Assembly: GCA_027489915.1 (NCBI GenBank)
Contig: JAIXZB010000040.1
Coordinates: 1-5,524, forward strand
Direction: 5' to 3'
Length of the DNA stretch: 5,524 bases
Origin: Rickettsiales bacterium
Lineage (GTDB): Bacteria > Pseudomonadota > Alphaproteobacteria > Rickettsiales > UBA3002
Made by a program: the position numbers and the translations under genes. Shown here piece after piece: positions 1 through 5,524 of the stretch (positions are counted from its first letter, which is position 1; each line of letters starts with the position of its first letter). The notes under the pieces were generated by a model that saw nothing but the letters and a program-made list of their open reading frames with translations, searched no databases and was not told the DNA's origin.

Positions 1-1134
1 AACGATGCAGTGAAATCGCGTAGTGCAGAAGTTACTTCAAAAATGCTGGATCGTACTTCTGTCTTCAAACAACGCATTACCGCGCAAAATGCATTGCTCA
101 AGCTGCCGTTGCTTCCTACCACCACTATCGGATCGTTCCCGCAAACCGCAGAAATCCGTGAGGCACGTGCTGCGTGGAAACGTGGTGAAATGACACTTCA
201 GAACTATGATGCATTCCTCGAGAAAAAGACCGTTGAATGTGTGCGCTACCAGGAAGAAGCAGGCATTGATGTGCCAGTACATGGTGAATTTGAACGTAAC
301 GACATGGTCGAGTATTTTGGTGAGCAGCTAAGCGGCTTTACCTTCACCCAAAATGGCTGGGTGCAAAGCTATGGTTCACGTTGTGTCAAACCTCCCGTGA
401 TTTTCGGCGATGTATCCCGCCCATCAGCGATGACGGTGCGCTGGAGTGCGTATGCACAAAGCCTCACGTCACTCCCAATGAAGGGCATGCTAACAGGCCC
501 TGTGACCATTCTCCAATGGTCGTTTGTACGCGATGATCAGCCACGCTCTGAAACCTGCAAACAAATCGCCCTCGCCATACGGGATGAGGTGCTGGATCTC
601 GAAAAAGCGGGCATTCGCATTATTCAAATCGATGAGCCTGCTATTCGTGAAGGCCTGCCGTTGCGTAATGCCGATAAGAAAGCGTATTTGCAGTGGGCAG
701 TGGACGCATTCCGTTTATCCGCAGCTGGAGTGCAGGATGCCACACAGATTCATACCCATATGTGCTATTCGGAATTCAACGACATCATGCCTAATGTTGC
801 TGCCATGGATGCCGATGTGATTTCGATTGAAACCTCACGCTCTGCGATGGAGTTGCTTCAGGCATTTATCGATTTCAAATATCCAAACCAAATCGGGCCT
901 GGCGTCTATGACATCCACAGCCCTCGTGTTCCAAAAGCAGAAGAAATGACGTTCCTGCTGCGTAAAGCGCTCGATGTGTTGTCGCCTGATCAAATTTGGG
1001 TGAATCCCGATTGTGGCCTCAAAACACGTGGTTGGAGAGAAGTTGATCCTGCTCTGAAAGCCATGGTGAGTGCAGCAAAAGAGTTGCGCGCCGAACTTGA
1101 AGTAGCAAGCAAAAGCAAAGCTGCAAATGGCTAA
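1..1134 (+). CDS. metE: Cobalamin-independent methionine synthase (MetE), C-terminal half, 5'-truncated by the window
   Basis: This enzyme transfers the methyl group of methyltetrahydropteroyl-triglutamate to homocysteine in the cytoplasm, the last step of methionine synthesis. The frame is open from base 1, so 377 residues are visible and the true start lies upstream; the GTG at 10 is an internal Val codon, not a start. Counting from that GTG codon as residue 1, the catalytic-domain signature PTTTIGSFPQT is at 36-46, ERNDMVEYFGE at 95-105, NGWVQSYGSRCVKPP at 115-129, and IDEPAIREGLPLR at 207-219. The four zinc ligands are present as His250, Cys252, Glu274 and Cys335, with the same spacing as His641, Cys643, Glu665 and Cys726 of E. 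coli MetE. The E. coli Cys645 position, a known glutathionylation site, is Ser254 here. The C-terminus runs about a dozen residues past the E. coli end with a Lys/Ala-rich tail. The domain looks intact and functional. Identification is very secure. Confidence 0.98.
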   Translation, partial: NDAVKSRSAEVTSKMLDRTSVFKQRITAQNALLKLPLLPTTTIGSFPQTAEIREARAAWKRGEMTLQNYDAFLEKKTVECVRYQEEAGIDVPVHGEFERNDMVEYFGEQLSGFTFTQNGWVQSYGSRCVKPPVIFGDVSRPSAMTVRWSAYAQSLTSLPMKGMLTGPVTILQWSFVRDDQPRSETCKQIALAIRDEVLDLEKAGIRIIQIDEPAIREGLPLRNADKKAYLQWAVDAFRLSAAGVQDATQIHTHMCYSEFNDIMPNVAAMDADVISIETSRSAMELLQAFIDFKYPNQIGPGVYDIHSPRVPKAEEMTFLLRKALDVLSPDQIWVNPDCGLKTRGWREVDPALKAMVSAAKELRAELEVASKSKAANG

Positions 1135-1154
1135 CGGCTTAATCTGTAGAATTA

Positions 1155-1193
1155 CAACTGTGTAAGTCAGCACCCTCGCTGCTTGCACAGTTG
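1155..1193 (+). terminator. Long imperfect stem-loop after metE (possible terminator, no U-tract)
   Basis: The arm CAACTGTGTAAG (1155-1166) pairs with CTTGCACAGTTG (1182-1193) through one G-U pair. After a single bulged T at 1167, CAGC (1168-1171) pairs with GCTG (1178-1181), leaving a six-base loop ACCCTC. That gives about 16 paired positions, far more than expected by chance in an 83-base gap. It starts 20 bases after the metE stop, where a terminator belongs. The bases after it (CTATTACACTC) are not a run of T, so intrinsic termination would be weak. It could instead be a 3' mRNA-stabilising hairpin, or the perfect 8-base outer repeats could be a protein-binding site. Confidence 0.45.
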
Positions 1194-1211
1194 CTATTAC
1201 ACTCATAGATT
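1183..1211 (+). promoter_or_regulatory. Weak sigma70-like promoter candidate for the downstream operon
   Basis: TTGCAC (1183-1188) and TAGATT (1206-1211) are separated by 17 bases. The -10 matches TATAAT at four of six positions, including the important first, second and last bases; the -35 matches only its TTG. A start about seven bases after the -10 would fall on the A of the ATG at 1218, which would give a leaderless message and fit the absent ribosome binding site. The -35 lies inside the 3' arm of the hairpin. This is inference from a weak match, and the real promoter may be an ECF-type or lie inside metE. Confidence 0.2.
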
Positions 1212-1217
1212 ACGGCC

Positions 1218-2501
1218 ATGTCACAAAAGCAAACCATAGCGATTATTGGCGCAGGTATCTCTGGCTTAAGTGCCGCATATGTTCTGCGCGCATTATATGA
1301 CGTAACGCTTTACGAAAAAGAGCCACGTTTAGGTGGTCATGCGCGCACACTCACCGTCAATTCAGGCGGCAAGGAAATTGCAGTCGATACAGGATTTATT
1401 GTTTTCAACGATCGCAATTATCCGCATTTGAATGGCCTATTCAAAACGCTGGATGTGCCGTTTCATAAAAGCAACATGTCATTTGCTGCCCGTATCGGTG
1501 CAGGTAATGGACATGATTTTGAATATTCCTCCAAAAGCTTGAAGGGCATTTTTCCAACTACCCGTAGCTTTTTCGATTGGAAGCGTTGGGCCATGATGCG
1601 TGATTATTTGCGCTTTTCCAAAACAGCAAAGCGCTACCTGGCGAATCCAGATACATCTTCTTTATCGCAGCTTATCTCGCGTGCCAAGGTAAGCGAAGCG
1701 TTCACACGCTATTTCATCCTTCCCATGGGTGCTGCGATATGGAGTTGCCCCGTTTCACAAATGCTCGATTACCCCGCAGCAACTTTTGTGCGTTTTTTCA
1801 ATAATCACGGCCTGCTCGATTATAACGGTCAGCCCCAATGGTATACCGTTACAGGTGGATCAAAAACTTACGTGCAGAAAATCCGTGATGAGCTGGGTTC
1901 TGCAGTGCGTATCGCAAGTCCCGTAACGCTTGTGAAGCGTAAGGCAGATAAAGTGCTGGTACGTGATGTAAACGGGAACGAAGCATATTACGATCAGGTT
2001 ATTTTCGCCTGCCATGCCGATGAAGCACTGGCAATGCATGCAGATATTACGCAGCAAGAGCGCGATGTCATAGGTGCTTTTCGCTTTAATGAAAACACCG
2101 CCTATTTGCATTGCGATGCCTCGCTTATGCCGCGCGATACACATTGCTGGGCAAGCTGGGTCTATCTCTCGCAAACAGCAATTGATACTACGCCATCGCT
2201 TGCCGTGACCTATTGGATGAATCTACTACAAGGTATCGATACCAATCACCCGCTTTTTGTAACACTTAATCCTGCGTCACCTCCAAAGCCTGAATTGGTA
2301 TATAACAAGCATATCTACACGCATCCTATTTTTGATGCAGCAGCCATAGAGGCACAAAAACATATCCCAGGCATAAACGGAAAAAATCGCATTTGGTGGT
2401 GTGGTGCATGGCAGCGTTACGGGTTTCATGAAGATGGAATCGATTCTGCTATGAAAGTCGCCAAAGCGCTGGGCGCAACCCTGCCATGGGAACAATCATG
2501 A
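1218..2501 (+). CDS. FAD-dependent amine-oxidase-like protein, COG2907 family (predicted NAD/FAD-binding protein)
   Basis: This is a 427-residue flavoprotein of the amine oxidase / phytoene-desaturase-like superfamily. The N-terminal Rossmann motif is GAGISG (11-16), with the acidic residue Glu33 ending the second strand to bind the FAD ribose, followed by RLGGHART (37-44) and DTGFIVFND (57-65). Further family-like blocks are PMGAAIWS (169-176), QWYTVTGGSKTYV (207-219), FACHADEAL (263-271) and the C-terminal FAD-contacting block CGAWQRYGFHEDGIDSA (395-411). Length is normal for COG2907 and there is no signal peptide, so it probably acts at the cytoplasmic face of the membrane. It leads the operon and overlaps the DUF1365 gene by four bases. 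COG2907 proteins are commonly encoded beside Cfa-like methyltransferases, and an R. sphaeroides relative is implicated in furan fatty acid synthesis, so oxidation or desaturation of a lipid acyl chain is the likely role. Substrate is inferred. The ATG at 1218 lacks a Shine-Dalgarno sequence but places the Rossmann fold at the usual distance from the N-terminus. Confidence 0.9.
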   Translation: MSQKQTIAIIGAGISGLSAAYVLRALYDVTLYEKEPRLGGHARTLTVNSGGKEIAVDTGFIVFNDRNYPHLNGLFKTLDVPFHKSNMSFAARIGAGNGHDFEYSSKSLKGIFPTTRSFFDWKRWAMMRDYLRFSKTAKRYLANPDTSSLSQLISRAKVSEAFTRYFILPMGAAIWSCPVSQMLDYPAATFVRFFNNHGLLDYNGQPQWYTVTGGSKTYVQKIRDELGSAVRIASPVTLVKRKADKVLVRDVNGNEAYYDQVIFACHADEALAMHADITQQERDVIGAFRFNENTAYLHCDASLMPRDTHCWASWVYLSQTAIDTTPSLAVTYWMNLLQGIDTNHPLFVTLNPASPPKPELVYNKHIYTHPIFDAAAIEAQKHIPGINGKNRIWWCGAWQRYGFHEDGIDSAMKVAKALGATLPWEQS

Positions 2502-3295
2502 CCAGCAGCAGCGCAGCACAATGGTGGCAATCGCCTACGATTTTATCTACCAAAGTAATGCATAAGCGCACCCGCCCTCGCGAGAATGCCTTTGTTTATG
2601 ACGTGTATTACCTCTGCGTTCCAGATAATAAAATGGGGGTGCTGGATAAGGGAATGATAAGTCGAAACCGCTTTGGACTCCTAAGTTATTATGACCGCGA
2701 TCACGGCTTGAGAGATGGCTCGGATGCAATGCAGTGGGCGCGAGGTCTCTTACAGCAATGTAATTTGGATAATGGTATTGCCTCCATCATAGTCATAGCC
2801 ATGCCACGCACACTGGGTTTTGTGTTCAATCCTGTCAGCTTCTGGATGTGCTTGGCGGAAAATGGAGAACTTAAGGTCGTGATTGCTGAAGTAAATAATA
2901 CATTCGGTGAAGCGCATAGCTATGTATTAGCACATGCCGATGGGAGCTTTATAGGCGCCGACGATTGGCTGGAAGCAGATAAAAACTTTCATGTATCCCC
3001 CTTTTTGGCTGTGGAGGGAAGTTACCGCTTTCGCTTCGCAATGAAGGCAACACTCGGAATCTGGATAGATTATCTCGGCCCCGATGGCGAGCCGACACTG
3101 CTCACTTCAATGGCCTGTAAGCCTGAGCCATTTACACAAATAAATCTAATAAAACATGCGCTGCGTACACCGATGGTTTCGCTTAAGGCGCTTATTCTTA
3201 TTCACTGGCAGGCAATCAAGCTGATGATTAAAAAAATCACCTATCACCGCAAACCTGCCGCACCATCTACGGAGTACACGCAATGGCGCCGCTAA
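2498..3295 (+). CDS. DUF1365 (COG3496) family protein
   Basis: This 265-residue member of DUF1365 has no established reaction that I know of. The family signatures are visible in order: KVMHKRTRPRENAFVYDVYY near the N-terminus (19-38), the short motif YDRDHG (65-70), PRTLGFVFNPVSFW (103-116), EVNNTFGEAHSY (131-142) and KNFHVSPF (162-169). The conserved Asp, His, Asn and Glu residues are compatible with an enzyme or a metal or lipid binding role, but this is not demonstrated. I chose the ATG at 2498 because it makes the classical ATGA overlap with the preceding stop; an in-frame ATG at 2486 would add four residues and has no ribosome binding site. The segment at about 225-245 is moderately hydrophobic and could associate with the membrane. 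The gene overlaps the Cfa-like gene by 13 bases, so it is translationally coupled on both sides and probably belongs to the same lipid pathway. Confidence 0.88.
   Translation: MTSSSAAQWWQSPTILSTKVMHKRTRPRENAFVYDVYYLCVPDNKMGVLDKGMISRNRFGLLSYYDRDHGLRDGSDAMQWARGLLQQCNLDNGIASIIVIAMPRTLGFVFNPVSFWMCLAENGELKVVIAEVNNTFGEAHSYVLAHADGSFIGADDWLEADKNFHVSPFLAVEGSYRFRFAMKATLGIWIDYLGPDGEPTLLTSMACKPEPFTQINLIKHALRTPMVSLKALILIHWQAIKLMIKKITYHRKPAAPSTEYTQWRR
3271..3274 (+). promoter_or_regulatory. Ribosome binding site of the Cfa-like gene
   Basis: GGAG lies eight bases before the ATG at 3283, inside the end of the DUF1365 gene. It supports the ATG at 3283 over the later in-frame ATG at 3310 and therefore fixes the 13-base overlap between the two genes. 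Confidence 0.65.
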
Positions 3296-4470
3296 TTTCA
3301 TCTTACACAATGCTGGAACGTGCATTTATCAAAGTATTTAACCGAGCCGAGTTAGGCGAAATAAAAATAACCTTTCCTGATGATAAGGAAGTGGTTTGTC
3401 GCGGCAAGAATCCTGGAATCCATGCCGATTTACATATCCATGATTGGAAGGCCATTCGTATGGTGTTTTTGCGCGGTGATATTGGTTTTGGCGAAGCCTA
3501 CATCGACGGGCTTTGGAGCACCGAAGATTTGAGTGCCCTCATGACATACCTTGTGCAGAATCTCGATGTAATCGAGGATGTATCACATGGTAGCTGGTGG
3601 ATGCGCCGTATTTTTACATTCATTAACTGGGTGCGCGAAAACTCGCGCAAGGGAAGTCGCCGCAACATTCGCGCGCATTATGATGTGGGAAATGACTTCT
3701 ATAAACTCTGGCTGGATAGAAGTATGACCTATTCATCTGCACTGTACGGCGACAATCCACACCGCTCGCTTGAGGATGCACAACATGCCAAATACCGCCG
3801 CATCATCGATAAGTTAGAAACAAAAGGCAGTGTGCTTGAAATAGGCTGCGGCTGGGGAGGGTTCGCCGAAGAAGCGGCCAAGATGTCATATAACGTCATA
3901 GGACTTACATTATCTAAAGAGCAGTTAAAATATGCCACGGCCCGTATGCAGAGCAATGGGCTTAGCGACAAAGTCGATTTGCGCCTTGAAGATTACCGCG
4001 ATGTTAAAGGAGAATTCGATTTTATCGTATCTATCGAAATGTTTGAAGCAGTTGGCGAGAAATACTGGCCCATCTATTTCCGGACTATTAAAGATCGCCT
4101 AAAACAAGGTGGCAAAGCTATTATTCAAACTATTACGATTGAAGATGATTCTTTCGCAGCATATCGTAATCGCAGCGATTTTATTCGGCATTACACATTC
4201 CCTGGGGGCTTGCTGCCCTCTATAAAACGTATCAAAGAAGAAATACAAGTAGCAGGCCTTGTGTGCCGTGAAGTGTTCCCTTTCGGTCGTGACTACGCAA
4301 CCACTTGCCAACATTGGATGAATACCATCGATGTACGAGCGCATGAAATCAAAGCGCTCGGATATGATGATGCGTTCCTCCGAAGTTGGAAATTCTACCT
4401 CGGCTGCTGCATTGGTGCATTTGCAGCCGGACGCACCGATGTGGTGCAGCTTGAAATTACACACGCCTAA
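3283..4470 (+). CDS. Cyclopropane-fatty-acyl-phospholipid synthase family SAM methyltransferase (COG2230)
   Basis: This 395-residue protein aligns over its length with E. coli Cfa (382 residues). Such enzymes move a methyl group from SAM onto the cis double bond of acyl chains in membrane phospholipids. The N-terminal domain carries the family block GDIGFGEAYIDGLW (65-78). The methyltransferase domain begins near AHYDVGNDFYKLWLD (131-145), has the SAM-binding motif VLEIGCGWGG (184-193), the substrate-side LEDYRD (235-240), IEMFEAVG (251-258) and HYTFPGGLLPS (303-313). Of the E. coli active-site and bicarbonate-pocket residues, Glu239, Ile268 and Tyr317 are kept as Glu255, Ile284 and Tyr338, but Cys139 is Ser152 and His266 is Gln282. 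From memory, the operon-linked COG2230 subfamily, for instance in Pseudomonas, also has Ser and Gln here, so the change is probably subfamily-wide. The product may be a methylated, methylene or furan-precursor acyl chain rather than a cyclopropane. I leave the symbol blank for that reason; the family itself is certain. Confidence 0.93.
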   Translation: MAPLISSYTMLERAFIKVFNRAELGEIKITFPDDKEVVCRGKNPGIHADLHIHDWKAIRMVFLRGDIGFGEAYIDGLWSTEDLSALMTYLVQNLDVIEDVSHGSWWMRRIFTFINWVRENSRKGSRRNIRAHYDVGNDFYKLWLDRSMTYSSALYGDNPHRSLEDAQHAKYRRIIDKLETKGSVLEIGCGWGGFAEEAAKMSYNVIGLTLSKEQLKYATARMQSNGLSDKVDLRLEDYRDVKGEFDFIVSIEMFEAVGEKYWPIYFRTIKDRLKQGGKAIIQTITIEDDSFAAYRNRSDFIRHYTFPGGLLPSIKRIKEEIQVAGLVCREVFPFGRDYATTCQHWMNTIDVRAHEIKALGYDDAFLRSWKFYLGCCIGAFAAGRTDVVQLEITHA

Positions 4471-4481
4471 GTAAGGCAATA

Positions 4482-4487
4482 AAGGAG
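4482..4487 (+). promoter_or_regulatory. Strong ribosome binding site of the DUF3833 lipoprotein gene
   Basis: AAGGAG sits six bases before the ATG at 4494, the best Shine-Dalgarno match in the window. It decides the lipoprotein start, which matters because the resulting signal peptide has no basic residue. The other operon members rely on overlaps or weaker sites. Confidence 0.8.
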
Positions 4488-4493
4488 AATACC

Positions 4494-5042
4494 ATGACAT
4501 TCGCAGGCTATATATTTGGTGCTACTATCGCATTTTTAATGGGCAGTGTGTTTGCGCTATCGGCATGCTCTGGCCCCGATGTTGCCGCTTATAAAGAGGT
4601 GAAGCCCAAGCTCGACATTCGTGAATACTTGAATGGTAAACTCCGCGCTTTTGGAATTATTGAAGATTACAGTGGCAAAGTCGTTAATCACTTCACGGTT
4701 GATTTAACAGGTGAGTGGAAGGGAAATGTTGGAACGTTAACCGAGCATTTTGTGTTCGATGATGGCAAAAAAGAAGAACGTATATGGACGATTACCGTAG
4801 ATGAAAAAGGCGGAATTGTAGGCACAGCACACGATATTGTTGGCCAATCGAAGGGCAAGCAAAGTGGTAACGCGTTTAACATGACGTACACTCTCAAGCG
4901 TGAAGTGAACGGACGCACTATGGAATTTTCTATGGATGACTGGATGTATCTGGTGGATGAAAAACATCTCATCAACAAAACCAGCATGAAGAAATTTGGT
5001 ATCACCGTTGCGCGTTTGACTATCGGATTTTACAAGGAATAG
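4494..5042 (+). CDS. DUF3833 family lipoprotein
   Basis: This 182-residue protein has a hydrophobic N-terminus (about residues 3-24) ending in the lipobox LSAC, with Cys25 as the expected lipidated residue after signal peptidase II cleavage. Ser26 at position +2 avoids the Asp retention signal, so outer-membrane delivery by Lol is expected if the host follows E. coli rules. The mature part matches DUF3833 in blocks: LDIREYLNGKLRAFGIIED (40-58), SGKVVNHFTVDLTGEWKG (60-77), TLTEHFVFDDG (81-91), GTAHDIVGQSKGKQSGNAFN (110-129) and MDDWMYLVDEKHLINKTSM (147-165). The alternating pattern suggests a small beta-rich, possibly lipocalin-like fold, but that is inference and no activity is known to me. 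It sits 23 bases after the Cfa-like gene and two before the SDR gene, in a neighbourhood where DUF3833 genes recur, so a role in handling or sensing modified lipids is reasonable. The n-region of the signal has no Lys or Arg, which is unusual. Confidence 0.9.
   Translation: MTFAGYIFGATIAFLMGSVFALSACSGPDVAAYKEVKPKLDIREYLNGKLRAFGIIEDYSGKVVNHFTVDLTGEWKGNVGTLTEHFVFDDGKKEERIWTITVDEKGGIVGTAHDIVGQSKGKQSGNAFNMTYTLKREVNGRTMEFSMDDWMYLVDEKHLINKTSMKKFGITVARLTIGFYKE
5034..5038 (+). promoter_or_regulatory. Ribosome binding site of the SDR gene
   Basis: AAGGA lies six bases before the ATG at 5045, within the last codons of the DUF3833 gene. It supports this ATG as the start and shows that the SDR gene is translated from the same message. 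Confidence 0.65.
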
Positions 5043-5044
5043 GC

Positions 5045-5524
5045 ATGAAACTGGAAGCGACACGTTTCTGGTTAGTGGGGGCAAGCGAAGGCATTGGCCG
5101 TGCGCTTGCATTGTCACTCGCAAGCAAGGGTGCGATCGTTGCTGTATCAGCGCGCAGCGCTGATAAACTGGAAGCCTTATCGCGTGAGGCTGATCAGCAT
5201 ACAGCCCTAGCAACGGTTGTGTGCGATGTAACGAGCCTGGCATCTATCCAACAGGCCTATACAACCCTCATACAGCAATGGGGTGTTCCTGACGTCATTA
5301 TCTTCAATGCGGGGATATATACTCCCTCGGCTTGTGGCGAAGTAAAACTCGATTCTGCATTGGCGACCATCGATACTAATCTGAACGGAATGCTCAGGTT
5401 GTGGGATGTGGTGCGAGAAGACATGCTTGCGCGGAAGTCTGGCAGAGTCATTATCGTAAGCAGCGTTGCCGGATACCGTGGCTTGCCAACGTCCTATGCC
5501 TACGGAGCAAGTAAAGCGGCGCTT
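5045..5524 (+). CDS. Short-chain dehydrogenase/reductase (SDR), 3'-truncated by the window
   Basis: The frame from the ATG at 5045 stays open to the window end and gives 160 residues of a classical SDR, a cytosolic NAD(P)(H)-dependent oxidoreductase. The cofactor motif GASEGIG is at 12-18, the adenine-ring Asp is in CDV (60-62), NAG is at 88-90, and the active-site Asn is Asn112. The catalytic Ser140 sits in IVSSVAG (137-143), and YGASK (153-157) supplies catalytic Tyr153 and Lys157. All catalytic residues are present; only the C-terminal substrate-binding part, usually about 80-100 residues, is outside the window. Arg37 after the second strand hints at NADP(H) preference, which is inference. 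As the fifth gene of a lipid-modification operon it may reduce or oxidise a fatty-acyl or related intermediate, but SDR substrates cannot be read from these motifs. Confidence 0.95.
   Translation, partial: MKLEATRFWLVGASEGIGRALALSLASKGAIVAVSARSADKLEALSREADQHTALATVVCDVTSLASIQQAYTTLIQQWGVPDVIIFNAGIYTPSACGEVKLDSALATIDTNLNGMLRLWDVVREDMLARKSGRVIIVSSVAGYRGLPTSYAYGASKAAL

Larger units (their letters stand above)
1135..1217. other. Intergenic gap between metE and the lipid-modification operon
   Basis: This 83-base gap is the only real non-coding space in the window and the natural place for metE termination and for the promoter of the downstream operon. It contains the hairpin at 1155-1193 and a weak sigma70-like promoter candidate. 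I found no TGATC-type -35 element of the kind recognised by the singlet-oxygen sigmaE (ECF11) factors, and no Shine-Dalgarno sequence before the ATG at 1218. Confidence 0.8.

Noticed and set aside
10..12. GTG at 10 as the start of a short 374-residue MetE-like gene
   Set aside because: The reading frame is open upstream to base 1 and the protein is only the C-terminal half of MetE; the window simply cuts the gene. I cannot exclude a core-MetE type protein without upstream sequence, but the zinc-site spacing and identity fit full-length MetE.
1044..1049. TGATCC inside the metE 3' end, resembling the -35 element of singlet-oxygen sigmaE (ECF11) promoters
   Set aside because: No TA-containing -10 element follows at the expected 16-17 base distance, and the bases simply encode Val-Asp-Pro in a conserved coding region about 170 bases from the operon start.
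835..1206. Minus-strand open frame of 123 codons running from the metE end into the intergenic gap
   Set aside because: Most of it is antisense to the conserved MetE zinc-site region, and no ribosome binding site or domain supports it.
2486..2488. ATG at 2486 as the DUF1365 start
   Set aside because: It has no ribosome binding site and adds only four residues, whereas the ATG at 2498 makes the standard four-base overlap with the upstream stop.
4099..4500. Open frame of 133 codons on the minus strand across the end of the Cfa-like gene
   Set aside because: It overlaps well-conserved methyltransferase coding sequence, has no recognisable domain, and its composition is that of an antisense shadow.
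4737..5243. Open frame of 168 codons on the minus strand across the DUF3833/SDR junction
   Set aside because: It lies antisense to two genes with clear family motifs and its translation (rich in His, Cys, Leu and Pro) resembles no protein I know.

Overview
The window looks like an ordinary chromosomal stretch from a proteobacterium (Pseudomonadota). An alphaproteobacterium is plausible but cannot be fixed from the sequence alone. The evidence is a cobalamin-independent methionine synthase of the enterobacterial/plant type, a lipoprotein with a classical lipobox, and a gene order (COG2907 flavoprotein, DUF1365, cyclopropane-synthase-like methyltransferase, DUF3833 lipoprotein, SDR) that I know from gamma- and alphaproteobacteria. 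All genes are on the + strand, and coding sequence fills nearly the whole window.

Layout: positions 1-1134 hold the 3' half of metE, which enters from outside the window. An 83-base gap (1135-1217) follows, containing a long imperfect hairpin. Then comes a tight five-gene run: a FAD-dependent amine-oxidase-like protein (1218-2501), a DUF1365 protein (2498-3295), a Cfa-like SAM methyltransferase (3283-4470), a DUF3833 lipoprotein (4494-5042) and a short-chain dehydrogenase/reductase (5045 to beyond the window end). Junctions are a 4-base overlap, a 13-base overlap, a 23-base gap and a 2-base gap, so the five genes are almost certainly one operon. The SDR gene has no stop inside the window but is clear from its motifs.

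How they work together: metE makes methionine, the precursor of SAM, but its link to the operon is probably only adjacency. The operon is best read as a membrane fatty-acid modification system. The methyltransferase would act on unsaturated acyl chains of phospholipids, and the flavoprotein and SDR would do redox chemistry on the same or related lipids. DUF1365 and DUF3833 have no assigned biochemical role that I can defend. Related genes in Rhodobacter sphaeroides belong to the singlet-oxygen (sigmaE/ChrR) response and furan fatty acid synthesis; applying that here is inference. The most notable sequence detail is that the Cfa-like enzyme carries Ser and Gln where E. coli Cfa has the bicarbonate-pocket residues Cys139 and His266. 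This argues against simply calling it a cyclopropane synthase.

I see no mobile elements, CRISPR arrays, tRNAs or rRNAs, and no gene-free stretch over 300 bases.
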